From Candidatus Baltobacteraceae bacterium (lineage in GTDB: Bacteria > Vulcanimicrobiota > Vulcanimicrobiia > Vulcanimicrobiales > Vulcanimicrobiaceae): DNA of 64,000 nucleotides. Location of the stretch: NCBI GenBank assembly GCA_036488875.1, contig DASXGW010000001.1, positions 186,001 to 250,000 of the forward strand, written 5' to 3'. This document shows, piece after piece, positions 40,749 through 49,403 of the stretch (its first letter is position 1; each line of letters begins with the position of its first letter). The translations under genes and the position numbers were made by a program. The notes beneath the pieces were generated by a model. That model made no database searches. It was not told where the DNA came from and saw only the letters and a list, made by a program, of their open reading frames with translations.

Positions 40749-41569
40749 TTCCGTTGGCCGCTGCAGCGTTCGCGTACACGCCGGCGCCGTTACAGGCGAG
40801 CATGCAGAGCGCGTCGGTCGAAAACGGCGTGCGGCGCACTCTGGTAACGTTTGCGTCGGGCGATCGGAGGCTGACCGCGGAAATCGTCGCGCCGGCGCAC
40901 GCAACCGCGCACGGACCGGGCGTGCTCTTCGTGCATTGGCTCGGAGACGACGCAACGACCAACCATAAGGAGTTCGAGCCCGACGCGCGAGCGCTCGCCG
41001 CCAAAGGCGCGACGTGCGTTCTGCTCGACGCGATGTGGTCGACCGTCGTGAACGGGAGGCGCGATTGGTTTTCGGCGGTACGATCGCCGGATACCGATTA
41101 CAAACACTCGATCGATCAAGTCGTCGATTTGCGCCGCTCGCTGGATCTGTTGCTCGCGCAGCCCGGCGTCGATCCCGGTCGGATCGCGTACGTGGCGCAC
41201 GATTTCGGCGCGATGTACGGCGCCGTGCTCGCCGGCGTCGATTCGCGTCCGCGTTACTACGTGCTCATGGCCGGTACGACGTCGTTTGCGGATTGGTATT
41301 TGCTCGGGAAGAAGCCGGCCGACGTCGACGCTTATCGCGCGCAGATGGCGCCGCTCGATCCGCTTGCGTATTTGATGCGCTCGACGGCGCACGGATTCTT
41401 GTTTCAGTTCGCGTCGCACGACCAATATGTAAGCGCCGAACACGCGACCGGGTTCTTCTCGGCCGCTCCGCCGCCGCGGGCGATGTACGTGTACGAGGCC
41501 CATCACGATCTCAACGTGCCGCTCGCGCGCCACGACCGGCTGGACTGGCTGCAGGCGCGCCTGTTTTGA
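40745..41569 (+). CDS. Alpha/beta hydrolase with Asp in the nucleophile elbow
   Basis: A 274-residue protein from GTG 40745, coupled to the ATP-grasp gene. The dienelactone-hydrolase-like core is visible: GPGVLFVHWLGDDATTNHKEFEPDARALAAKGATCVLLDAMW, then IAYVAHD153FGAMYGAVL at the nucleophile turn. Asp rather than Ser or Cys occupies that position, as in haloalkane dehalogenases and epoxide hydrolases (HDW/FG). The C-terminal His is in YEAHHDLNV. The first ~20 residues may be a weak signal. Hydrolysis through an Asp ester is expected from the residue; the substrate is unknown. Confidence 0.72.
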   Translation: MIPLAAAAFAYTPAPLQASMQSASVENGVRRTLVTFASGDRRLTAEIVAPAHATAHGPGVLFVHWLGDDATTNHKEFEPDARALAAKGATCVLLDAMWSTVVNGRRDWFSAVRSPDTDYKHSIDQVVDLRRSLDLLLAQPGVDPGRIAYVAHDFGAMYGAVLAGVDSRPRYYVLMAGTTSFADWYLLGKKPADVDAYRAQMAPLDPLAYLMRSTAHGFLFQFASHDQYVSAEHATGFFSAAPPPRAMYVYEAHHDLNVPLARHDRLDWLQARLF

Positions 41570-41603
41570 ATCGGACGGCCGGCCGGTGGGTATCGTACCG
41601 GTA

Positions 41604-42185
41604 ATGCCCTACGATCCCGATCCGGCCGTCGTCTGGACGGTGCTGAGCTGTTGGCTGATCTTCGCCGGCGTGTGGATTACCGGCTGGATCTATAATCTGC
41701 TGCGCGCACCGAAAATCGATCGCCGCGCGTTTTCGCCGACGATTTTGCTCGGCGCGGGCATCGCTTGGTTTGCATCGTGGCTCGTTCCCACCAGCGTGTG
41801 GGATGCGATGGTCGTCGTTTCCCCGGTGCTGCAGGGCATCGGCATCGCGTTCGTCATTGCCGGAACGGCGTTTGCATTGTGGGCGCGCTTTACGCTAGGC
41901 ACGATGTGGACTGGCATCCCGTCGCAGCGGTCGGGGCATCAACTGCGCACGAACGGCCCGTTTGCCGTCGCGCGTCATCCGATTTACACCGGCGTTTTGG
42001 CGATGCTCGTTGGAACCGCGCTGGCGTGCGGCGTCGGACCCTATGCCGGTCCGGTGATAGCAGGGGCTATCGGCCTGGCGCTCAAGATGCGCGTCGAAGA
42101 AAAGATGCTGCTCGAGACGTTCGGCCCGGAATACGAAGCCTACCGTTCGCGCGTGCGCGCGCTGCTGCCGATTCCGCGTTTTTGA
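41604..42185 (+). CDS. Isoprenylcysteine carboxyl methyltransferase-like membrane protein
   Basis: A 193-residue membrane protein from ATG 41604 (an in-frame GTG lies 18 bases upstream). It has about five transmembrane segments and the ICMT/PEMT C-terminal SAM-binding signature: HQLRTNGPFAVARHPIYTGVLAMLVGTAL followed by KMRVEEKMLLETFGPEYEAYRSRVRALLPI. Bacterial members methylate small molecules or lipids rather than prenylated proteins; the target is unknown. It sits alone on the + strand between a hydrolase and a large regulator. Confidence 0.85.
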   Translation: MPYDPDPAVVWTVLSCWLIFAGVWITGWIYNLLRAPKIDRRAFSPTILLGAGIAWFASWLVPTSVWDAMVVVSPVLQGIGIAFVIAGTAFALWARFTLGTMWTGIPSQRSGHQLRTNGPFAVARHPIYTGVLAMLVGTALACGVGPYAGPVIAGAIGLALKMRVEEKMLLETFGPEYEAYRSRVRALLPIPRF

Positions 42186-42258
42186 ACTCGTGGTTCAAGA
42201 ATGGCTATCCCATTGGCATCCGAAGGCGAAATTATTCTCGGGCCGTAAATAGCATCGC

Positions 42259-44838
42259 GTGCGAACAGCGCACTTGACTCGTCCCCGGCTCAACGATCGC
42301 CTGGCTCATGCCGCGCGCTATCCGATCGTGCTCGTGACGGCGCCGGCCGGATTCGGTAAGAGCGTGGCGCTCGACGATTTTCTGCGCCAAGCCGGCATGG
42401 AAGCGGTGCGCTTCGACGTTCGCCCCGAAGAAAATACGCTCTTGGCATTCGCGCGGCGCTTCGGCGAAGTGCTGCAGCCCGTCGTTCCCAGCATCGTCGC
42501 GTCGTTCCCAGCGCTGCAAGAACCCGGGAACGTACTGTCGACGGCGGCCGCGCCCGGTTTGCTCTCCGAATGGTTTGCCGAGCATTTCAAGCGAATGACG
42601 GCAACGATCGTCGTCGACGATCTGCATTTTGCGGCGCCGGATCCGGATTGCATGACGTTTCTCACCACACTCGTCGAGCGCACCGCCGAGCGAATGTCGT
42701 GGATTCTCGCAAGCCGATCCGATGCCGGCCTTCCGGCGGCCTCGTGGCTGGCATACGGAAAAATGGATTTACCGATCGATCGCAACGATCTGCGGTTCAC
42801 GTTGGAAGAAGCGCTGGTAACGGCGCGCACCGAGCGGCCCGCGATGGACGCTGCGGACGTCGAATCGCTGTGGACGCTGACCGACGGCTGGCCCGTCGCG
42901 TTCGCGATCGCGCTGCGCACGCAGACGCAAGCCGAGGAACTGCGCGGCGCTACCACGCGCGACCTGATCTACCGCTATCTCGCCGAACAGGTCTTCGAGC
43001 GCGTCTCGCCGGTGCAACGCGACTTTTTGCTCGCAACGTCGGTGTTTTCGTCGTTCGACGCGTCGATCGCGCACGCACTCGGCGGCACGAACGATTTCAT
43101 CGAAGACTTGCGCCAAGGCGTTGCGTTTTTGAACGAGACGGCGCCGGGCGAGTTTCGCTATCACGATCTCTTCCGCGAGTATCTCGAAAGCGAACTGCTC
43201 CGGCGGGGTCGCGAAGCGTGGAAGAGCGCGGCGATGGCGGCCGCGCGATTGCTCGAAGAGCGCCGCGATCCGGCCGGTGCGTTGGCGTTGTATACGAAAG
43301 CAAAGGACGCGCCGGCGATCTTGCAAGTCTTGACGACTGACGGCTTCGGTCTTTTCGAGCGCGGGCAAGCCGGTGCGCTCTCCGTCGCGCTCGAAGCCGT
43401 TCCCGAAGAACTGCGCGCCCAAAGTGCCACGGCGCTAGGGTTGCAGGCGATGCTCGAAGCGGCGCGCGGACATTTCGAGCCGGCCGCCCGCAGCTTCGTG
43501 GCGGGGATCGAGCGAGCGACGTTCGCGGGCCTGCGCCTGACTTTGGTGCACCGGTACGCGATCGAACTCGTGCGTCAGGGGCGCGATTGCATCGAACTGC
43601 TCGAGCCCTACGCCGGCGATAACGGAATCACGTCGGCGTTGCGCGTGCCGATCTTAGGGACGCTCGCAACGGCGTATGCGCGCTCGTCGCAAGACCAACG
43701 CGCGCTCGGCGCGATTGCCACGGCGCTCTCGCTGCTCGACCCGACGGTCGGCGACGACGCCCGCGCCAGGCTATACCAACAGGCGGCGTACGTCTACAGT
43801 CAGGCCTCCGATCACGACAACGCGCGCCGCTATGCCACGTTGTCGGTGGATCTTGCATTATCGCGCGATCTCTACGACGTCGCCGTCCGCGCGTACAGCG
43901 CGCTCTATCAAATTGCTTACGACGATTCGGACGATCCGATCGCATGCCTGACGATTCTCGACAAGCTGCTCGAGTGCGCGCGCAAAGGCGGCAGCGTGCA
44001 AGGCCGGCTCTACGGTCTGATTGCGTCGTACGGGATCGAGGCCGATCGCGGAAACGAAGCGGCGCTCCAGCGCATCGAGCTGCTGCTCGCCGAAATTCCC
44101 GGAATGCTGTCGCAGAATCGCAGCGAGGTGCTCCTTCCGGCGATGGCGTTGCGCGCCACGTGGCACGGACAGTTTCGCCGCGCGTACGAGCTGCTCGCGC
44201 AGGCGCGCGACCATCACACCGACGAGCGGCGAGCGGAGTACTACGCGGAAGTCGCGCTCTACGCGTGCGCCGCGGGGCTGCGCGACGAAACCAAAGACGC
44301 CATCGACGCAGCGGACACGGCGATCGCGCGCTGGGGAAAGCCGACGCGCCGCGCGCTGCGGGCGCAACTGATCTTGGCGTTCGCCGAGTTGACGCGTGCG
44401 CGGCTAACGTCGGCGCACCGGCACTTGGCGGCGGTCAAGCGCGAGCTCAATCCCGCGATGTCGCGCTTGAACGCGCTGGCGGAGGCAGGTTGGGCGTTCT
44501 ATCGGAGGGCGTTGGAGCCGGCCGGTAACGACGGGATCGCAACGACGATGGAGCGGTTGCGCGCCGAGCAGTTCGGCGGTATCGCGCGTCTGCTCGAGCA
44601 GCTCCCGATGGCGGAGAACACGGGAGGCTACGCGGCTTTGACGGCGACGGAGCGCGAGATCCTGCGGTTGCTTGCCGCGGGGGGCAGTACCAAAAGCATG
44701 GCCGAACGCACCTCGCGCAGTCCCCGTACCATCGAGAGCCACGTCCGGTCGATCTGCAAGAAGCTGAGCTGCCGGAGCCGGCGGGCTGCCGTAGCCCTTG
44801 CAATAGGCGCCGGGTGGGTGGAGAATGAAGAACGCTAG
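42259..44838 (+). CDS. MalT-like LuxR-family ATP-dependent regulator
   Basis: An 859-residue large ATP-binding LuxR regulator from GTG 42259. A Walker A motif lies near the N-terminus (VTAPAGFGKSVALDDFL, K34), with Walker B TIVVDDLHF and ATPase region to ~330. A long TPR-like superhelix follows (~340-790; e.g. RARLYQQAAYVYSQASDHDNARRYATLSVDLA). The C-terminus is a LuxR HTH: LTATEREILRLLAAGGSTKSMAERTSRSPRTIESHVRSICKKL. Such proteins sense a ligand through the superhelix and activate nearby operons. The S53 peptidase lipoprotein starts six bases after its stop and may be part of its regulon. Confidence 0.93.
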   Translation: MRTAHLTRPRLNDRLAHAARYPIVLVTAPAGFGKSVALDDFLRQAGMEAVRFDVRPEENTLLAFARRFGEVLQPVVPSIVASFPALQEPGNVLSTAAAPGLLSEWFAEHFKRMTATIVVDDLHFAAPDPDCMTFLTTLVERTAERMSWILASRSDAGLPAASWLAYGKMDLPIDRNDLRFTLEEALVTARTERPAMDAADVESLWTLTDGWPVAFAIALRTQTQAEELRGATTRDLIYRYLAEQVFERVSPVQRDFLLATSVFSSFDASIAHALGGTNDFIEDLRQGVAFLNETAPGEFRYHDLFREYLESELLRRGREAWKSAAMAAARLLEERRDPAGALALYTKAKDAPAILQVLTTDGFGLFERGQAGALSVALEAVPEELRAQSATALGLQAMLEAARGHFEPAARSFVAGIERATFAGLRLTLVHRYAIELVRQGRDCIELLEPYAGDNGITSALRVPILGTLATAYARSSQDQRALGAIATALSLLDPTVGDDARARLYQQAAYVYSQASDHDNARRYATLSVDLALSRDLYDVAVRAYSALYQIAYDDSDDPIACLTILDKLLECARKGGSVQGRLYGLIASYGIEADRGNEAALQRIELLLAEIPGMLSQNRSEVLLPAMALRATWHGQFRRAYELLAQARDHHTDERRAEYYAEVALYACAAGLRDETKDAIDAADTAIARWGKPTRRALRAQLILAFAELTRARLTSAHRHLAAVKRELNPAMSRLNALAEAGWAFYRRALEPAGNDGIATTMERLRAEQFGGIARLLEQLPMAENTGGYAALTATEREILRLLAAGGSTKSMAERTSRSPRTIESHVRSICKKLSCRSRRAAVALAIGAGWVENEER

Positions 44839-44844
44839 GGTAAC

Positions 44845-46041
44845 ATGGAGCCGCCCGGAGGCCGTACCATCAGTCGTCATCTCCTTATAGTCGCCGCCGC
44901 AGTGATGCTCGCCGGATGCGCCCAGAGCCCGTCGATGGTTCCGGGTTCGGTCGCGGGCTGGGATCTGCCGGTCACGCCCGATCACGGTGCGAGCGCGCTG
45001 CCCGGTGCGGTGCTACCCTGCGGGTTCCCTGGCCACGGCAACGGTCACAGTCACGCTAAGGGCGGCTCTCACAATGCCAGCTGTCCGGTGGCTTTGAACA
45101 TCCACATTCCAGCGTTGCGCAATCCGCACTTTCCGGCGTCCAGGCTCCCCGGTATTCATCCGGCTCAACTCGCCAAGACTTACGGATTTCCGGTTCATGC
45201 GACCGGCATGACGGTCGCCATCGTCGATGCCTACGACAACCGCCAAGCCGAGAAGGATCTCAACAAATACCGAGCTGAGTTCGGTTTGAGCGCCTGCACC
45301 ACCGCGAACGGCTGTTTCCGCAAGGTCAATCAAGACGGCAATGCGGATAAATACCCGCACTCCAGCCGCGCGTGGGCGCAAGAGATTTCGCTCGACATCG
45401 AAATGGTGTCGGCGGTGTGCCCACGTTGCCCGATTTTGTTGGTCGAGGCAAACTCGCCGTCAATCGACGATCTGGGCGCGAGCGTCGACACGGCCGTGCG
45501 CTTGGGCGCGCGCGTCGTCAGCAACAGTTATTACGCCGACGAGTGGTCGGACGAGACGGCCGAGGACGTTCACTACAATCATCCCGGCGTGGCGATCACA
45601 GCCAGCTCGGGCGATAAGGCCTTCCCGTATTACCCGGCTGCATCACCGTACGTCACGTCGGTGGGCGGCCTCACCGTCGCGCAAAGCGGCGCTTCCCCGA
45701 ATGAGTCAGCCTGGAAGTACGGCGGGCAAGGCTGTAGCGGCTACGAGCCGCGACCCGCGTTCCAACCGAGGCTCTGCTCGACTCGCTCGACGGTCGATAT
45801 GGCGGTAGTCGCGGATCCCCAAACCGGCGTGACGATGTTCTCGACGCAGTCGGGCGGCTGGGTCGTGGCGGGCGGTACGAGCGTCGGCGCGCCGGTCATC
45901 GCGGCGGCGTACGCCTTGTCGGGACATCCCGCGGGCCCGGCGTTCGCGTATGCCAATCCCGCCGACTTCCGCGACGTCGGCGCTTCGGGCTTCGACCTGG
46001 CCACCGGCCTGGGGTCACCGATCGGCGTATCGGGCCTCTAG
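44845..46041 (+). CDS. S53 (sedolisin-type) peptidase, lipoprotein
   Basis: A 398-residue serine-carboxyl peptidase anchored as a lipoprotein: RHLLIVAAAVMLAGC25. Catalytic residues are visible: E180 and D184 (WAQEISLDIEMVSAV), oxyanion D257 (ITASSGDKAFPYYPAASPYVTSVGG) and S346 (GGTSVGAPVIAAAYAL). The usual long inhibitory propeptide of kumamolisins is missing; only about 85 residues lie between the lipid Cys and the domain (a HisGly-rich stretch GNGHSHAKGG is among them). Short, probably self-active enzymes of this kind favour acidic pH, which may hint at an acidic habitat. It follows the LuxR regulator by six bases. Confidence 0.9.
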   Translation: MEPPGGRTISRHLLIVAAAVMLAGCAQSPSMVPGSVAGWDLPVTPDHGASALPGAVLPCGFPGHGNGHSHAKGGSHNASCPVALNIHIPALRNPHFPASRLPGIHPAQLAKTYGFPVHATGMTVAIVDAYDNRQAEKDLNKYRAEFGLSACTTANGCFRKVNQDGNADKYPHSSRAWAQEISLDIEMVSAVCPRCPILLVEANSPSIDDLGASVDTAVRLGARVVSNSYYADEWSDETAEDVHYNHPGVAITASSGDKAFPYYPAASPYVTSVGGLTVAQSGASPNESAWKYGGQGCSGYEPRPAFQPRLCSTRSTVDMAVVADPQTGVTMFSTQSGGWVVAGGTSVGAPVIAAAYALSGHPAGPAFAYANPADFRDVGASGFDLATGLGSPIGVSGL

Positions 46042-46156
46042 GCCCAGCCCCCTTACGTAATCTAGGTAGTTTGCGCGATATTTTTCCGCGCCCCGCGGCC
46101 GTACGCTAGGCCGTGGAGGATGCACTCGTGTTCGGAGCCTTTTTGGGAGACATTCT

Positions 46157-46690
46157 GTGAAGCGTAACTCGCTATCGCTGGCGCTCGGCTTAGCCGCGGC
46201 GGCAGTTTTTGCAGCTTGCACCGGCCCTTCCGGTAGCGGAATCCCTTCCGCTAGTGCGCCCGGAGCGCCGTCCATGCGGGTCGACACTTCATCCTCCACC
46301 GTCGTCATCCGCCACGTCTTTGCGGGCTTGACGTTCGACGGAACCAGCTTCACCGCGATCGCGCACCGGTCGTGCGGGCATCGCGGTTTGGGCGGTATCA
46401 CGCCGTACGTCGCGCCGACCAGCGCTCCGCTCGCGCTGGCGGCAAGTCCGTCGATTGTGCCGGTCTGCGTGTCGAGCCACGGAAACATCACCGGTAACGT
46501 CTACATCTTTGCCATCGCCCGCCACGGAAAAGGCAGCGGTCACTCGGCGGGTGCCGCGCACTGGAACGCCGTTCCGGTCGCCGGACCGGCAGCGATCACC
46601 GACAATCCGTGGATCTTTGCCCCACTGTCGCCGGGTCTCAGCATGGTCGGCGGACAGAACTACGACTTCGTCGTCGGTACATCGAGGTAG
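46157..46690 (+). CDS. Small lipoprotein of unknown function
   Basis: A 177-residue lipoprotein from GTG 46157 with GGGAGA about 8 bases upstream. KRNSLSLALGLAAAAVFAACTGPSG has an FAAC lipobox. The mature part has beta character with two Cys (RSCGHRGLGG, VPVCVSSHGN) and a basic HGKGSGHSAGAAH loop; it ends QNYDFVVGTSR. No family is recognised. It follows the S53 peptidase by 115 bases and ends before a strong terminator. Confidence 0.6.
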   Translation: MKRNSLSLALGLAAAAVFAACTGPSGSGIPSASAPGAPSMRVDTSSSTVVIRHVFAGLTFDGTSFTAIAHRSCGHRGLGGITPYVAPTSAPLALAASPSIVPVCVSSHGNITGNVYIFAIARHGKGSGHSAGAAHWNAVPVAGPAAITDNPWIFAPLSPGLSMVGGQNYDFVVGTSR

Positions 46691-46772
46691 CATCCGAGCC
46701 CGGAGCCGAGTGCATCATCGTCTCCATAAACGGAACCTGACTCACGCTATCGGATGTGCGACGACGTCGTGG

Positions 46773-46808
46773 GAGAAGCCGGCAGCCCCTGCCGGCTTCT
46801 CTCTTTTT
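46773..46808 (+). terminator. Intrinsic terminator
   Basis: GAGAAGCCGGCAG (46773-46785), a CCC loop, and its exact 13-bp complement (46789-46801), then TCTTTTT. It terminates the S53 peptidase-lipoprotein stretch and lies about 80 bases after the lipoprotein stop. Confidence 0.92.
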
Positions 46809-46848
46809 GAGTGCAAGAAGTGTAAGTGCGAGCGAGAAGCGTCCTCAG

Positions 46849-47175
46849 ATGAGCGATAGACAAGAAAATTGGCGGCGGGAAGTGAGCGCTGCCGACGACA
46901 CCGGAATGTTCGAAAACGAAGAGGCAATGGCGCAAGCCGAAACCTTGCTGCCGGTCGAGGACTTTCATGCGGCTTTGCCGGAGCGGCATCCGGCACACGG
47001 GACGGTCGACGAGCTTCATGCCGAAGTGACCGCGGATAAGCCTGACGCAAAAACGATTCAGAAGCACGTCGGCGCGTTGCGCGCCGTTCCGCAGCTGGAG
47101 GCGATCGTCGCCAACTGGTGGGACTCTCCCGCAACGCAGCGCTTCATTGCGAACATCGGTCAGATCGGGCTCTAA
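46849..47175 (+). CDS. Small hypothetical protein
   Basis: A 108-residue acidic cytosolic protein from ATG 46849 (MSDRQENWRREV). It has no signal peptide or membrane segment. Two helical stretches are likely: EEAMAQAETLLPVEDFHAALPERHPAHGTVDELHAEV, with residues resembling a short regulatory helix, and TIQKHVGALRAVPQLEAIVANWWDSPATQRFIANIGQIGL. No known family is recognised. The gene lies between two terminators/strand switches and is likely monocistronic. Codon use matches its neighbours, which supports it as real. Confidence 0.55.
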   Translation: MSDRQENWRREVSAADDTGMFENEEAMAQAETLLPVEDFHAALPERHPAHGTVDELHAEVTADKPDAKTIQKHVGALRAVPQLEAIVANWWDSPATQRFIANIGQIGL

Positions 47176-47230
47176 CGTGAAAGCGCGGTTCGCGGGGCCC
47201 TGCAATCGCGGCGCCCATTCGTTTATAGTG

Positions 47231-49336
47231 TTAGTTTGGATCGATCTTTCCGCTTAACACTTCGAGCGACGCTGGAGAGATCGCAAACCTCGTCGATCCG
47301 TTGAGTTTGAACCGGGTCGCGTGTATAACTCCCAGGTCCGGATTCGGCGGGTCGGCGGGATTGCGCCCCGTCCATCCGAACTGGTGGCGGCCGAAATCTG
47401 CGAAATGCACCGTGCCGGCGAAGTGCCGGCGGCTTTGCGCGCCGTCGAATTCGACGGTGAAGACGCGGGTCGCGGTGTCCTTATTCACGACGAGAATCGA
47501 CCAGGTGCCGTCCGGCCGTTTCAATGCGTACGCGGTTACCAAAGGCTTGTTGTCGCCCAAGCTCGTCGCGACCGGATAGACGCCGTGCGGATCGTCCCCC
47601 GGAAGCGCCCAGTCGCGCGTGATCAGCTGTAACGCGTAGTAAGCTGCGCCTTTGGCCTGCACCGTATAATGCTCGTCGACCATATAGGGATTGTAGGCGC
47701 CCCACGTCTTGCAGCGTTCGTTGAAATCGAGCGGCTCGGGTTCGGCTTGGTAGAACGTCGCGTAGGAGATACCCGACGCGAGCGATGCGCCGAAAAAGTC
47801 ACCCGTCCACAGCGCGCCGTAGACGCGTTGCGGCGCACCGGTTCCGTCGGCCGAGAAGTTGTCTTCGGTTTCCAACAGTGGAACGTTCGCCGGAACGCCG
47901 TCGGCGCGCCACGTCTGCGCCATGTGGCGCACGAGCGCCGGCTCGGAGACCAAATCGTCTTGCCGAAGCGCGCCGCTATCGCAGTTGTGGAACGGGTAAT
48001 GCTCGTACGACATGAAGGCGAGATCGCGCAGATGACCGCGCCGCTTTAAATATGCGATGAAGCGGTGCAGCCACGAGGTATCGCCGCTTGCGTTCGGCCA
48101 CGCGCGCTCGTCGTCGTTGACGCCCTCGAAGATCGGGCCGCCTAGCTTGACGTTCCGATCGACCGCATGGATCGCTTGCGCGAACTGAATGTAGAGTGCG
48201 CCGTAGTCTTCGGGCAGCGCGTATTGCCCGTCGACCTCTTCGCCCATCTCGATATAGGCGATCGGATAGTGGCGTGCTTCCATGTAGCGCACCTCGTTCG
48301 CGGCGTTCTCCGGCGTGCTGTAGAAGACCGCAACCGGATAGATCGTGGGCAGGCCGCGCGTCAGCGGGCTGCGCGCGATGAGATCGAGCCCCGGCTGGTC
48401 CTGATCGTTGGTGACCTTATCGGTATCGTCGTGCCAGGGATCCGTCGACGACGTCCACATCAAGGTTTGGCGTTTTGGATCGGGCGTGCAAACCTCGGCT
48501 CCGTGACAGGAGCCGTATTTCGAGCGAACGACGAGGTCCTGGAAACGCCCTGCAGCATCAATACGTCCGACTCCTAGATCCTCGACCGCATAGCCCGCAC
48601 AGTTTCGCGGATCGCCTCTGCCGTTTGCGTCGCAGCTTCCCGACGAGCGCGTCATGAGGACGCGTACCGCCGGCGTCTTCACCGGCGTGGTCGCCAAGCG
48701 GATCGTCGCGATGCCGCCCCCACCGTTCGTAACGGTCGCGGAAGAAAACGTTTTCCACTCCGCCGACGACGGATGCAGTACGACGTCTTGCGCTCCGGTC
48801 CAATATTGAACCGAATATCGCGTCGCATACGGATTCATCCAATGGACGCGTACGGCGTCGATCCGTTGCGGCGCTAAGAATTGCGTCACGATCCACTGCG
48901 GATTCGCGGAATCGGGCTCGCCGGTATAGGCGTGCGACAAGTACGGATCGCTTTTCCAATACGTCGAGGAATCGCCGTCGTCGATCCGGGAGTAGCCGTC
49001 GTCGGCGCCCTGATCGCGCGACGAACCGCGCCGGGGCAAGCGATAACCGAACGAATCGCTAATCGTCGCATCCGAAGGCGTTGCGCTGCTCGTCCAGTAA
49101 CCGCGCTTATTGGAGGCGTCGCTGAACGTGCCGTTGGGATTCCAGTGCCAATCCTGAATCGAGAGCTCGGTGTAGAGGCGATACGTGAGCGTTCCCAGGC
49201 CCGTGCTCAACATGAGCTGGGTGTTGGCCGGCGAGTAGATTTGATCGAGATGACCCTTCGGATCGGAATCGACCGACGTCCCCAACGCGCGCAACGGCCG
49301 AATCGTTTGTACGCGATGCGTCGTATCCACGCTCAT
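47231..49336 (-). CDS. Glycoside hydrolase with inserted discoidin-like (F5/8C) domain
   Basis: At least 701 residues. A TIM-barrel hydrolase is split by a ~140-residue beta-sandwich (SSTYWKSDPYLSHAYTGEPDSANPQWIVTQFLAPQRIDAVRVHWMNPYATRYSVQYWTG) of the F5/8 type C/CBM32 kind. Candidate catalytic Glu are in AYIEMGEEVDGQYALPEDYG and VPLLETEDNFSADG, in the clan GH-A style; a beta-sandwich closes the C-terminus. From ATG 49336 there is no signal peptide, but the frame upstream (to about 49447) encodes RRVCTFAILALVTSAAASPAKT, a good signal peptide without any ATG, GTG or TTG. The true start is therefore unresolved. The lipoprotein gene upstream overlaps this extension. Likely exported sugar-degrading enzyme of the TonB locus. 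Confidence 0.68.
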   Translation of the reverse strand: MSVDTTHRVQTIRPLRALGTSVDSDPKGHLDQIYSPANTQLMLSTGLGTLTYRLYTELSIQDWHWNPNGTFSDASNKRGYWTSSATPSDATISDSFGYRLPRRGSSRDQGADDGYSRIDDGDSSTYWKSDPYLSHAYTGEPDSANPQWIVTQFLAPQRIDAVRVHWMNPYATRYSVQYWTGAQDVVLHPSSAEWKTFSSATVTNGGGGIATIRLATTPVKTPAVRVLMTRSSGSCDANGRGDPRNCAGYAVEDLGVGRIDAAGRFQDLVVRSKYGSCHGAEVCTPDPKRQTLMWTSSTDPWHDDTDKVTNDQDQPGLDLIARSPLTRGLPTIYPVAVFYSTPENAANEVRYMEARHYPIAYIEMGEEVDGQYALPEDYGALYIQFAQAIHAVDRNVKLGGPIFEGVNDDERAWPNASGDTSWLHRFIAYLKRRGHLRDLAFMSYEHYPFHNCDSGALRQDDLVSEPALVRHMAQTWRADGVPANVPLLETEDNFSADGTGAPQRVYGALWTGDFFGASLASGISYATFYQAEPEPLDFNERCKTWGAYNPYMVDEHYTVQAKGAAYYALQLITRDWALPGDDPHGVYPVATSLGDNKPLVTAYALKRPDGTWSILVVNKDTATRVFTVEFDGAQSRRHFAGTVHFADFGRHQFGWTGRNPADPPNPDLGVIHATRFKLNGSTRFAISPASLEVLSGKIDPN

Positions 49337-49403
49337 CGTTATCGAATGCGAATTTATCGGATCGACATTGCGAACGATCGTTTTCGCCGGGCTCGCCGCG
49401 GCG

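Noticed and set aside
46113-46160. 15-codon leader ORF whose TGA overlaps the GTG of the lipoprotein at 46157
   Set aside because: It could couple translation, but start and length are unremarkable, there is no amino-acid bias or attenuator structure, and the lipoprotein has its own GGGAGA site.
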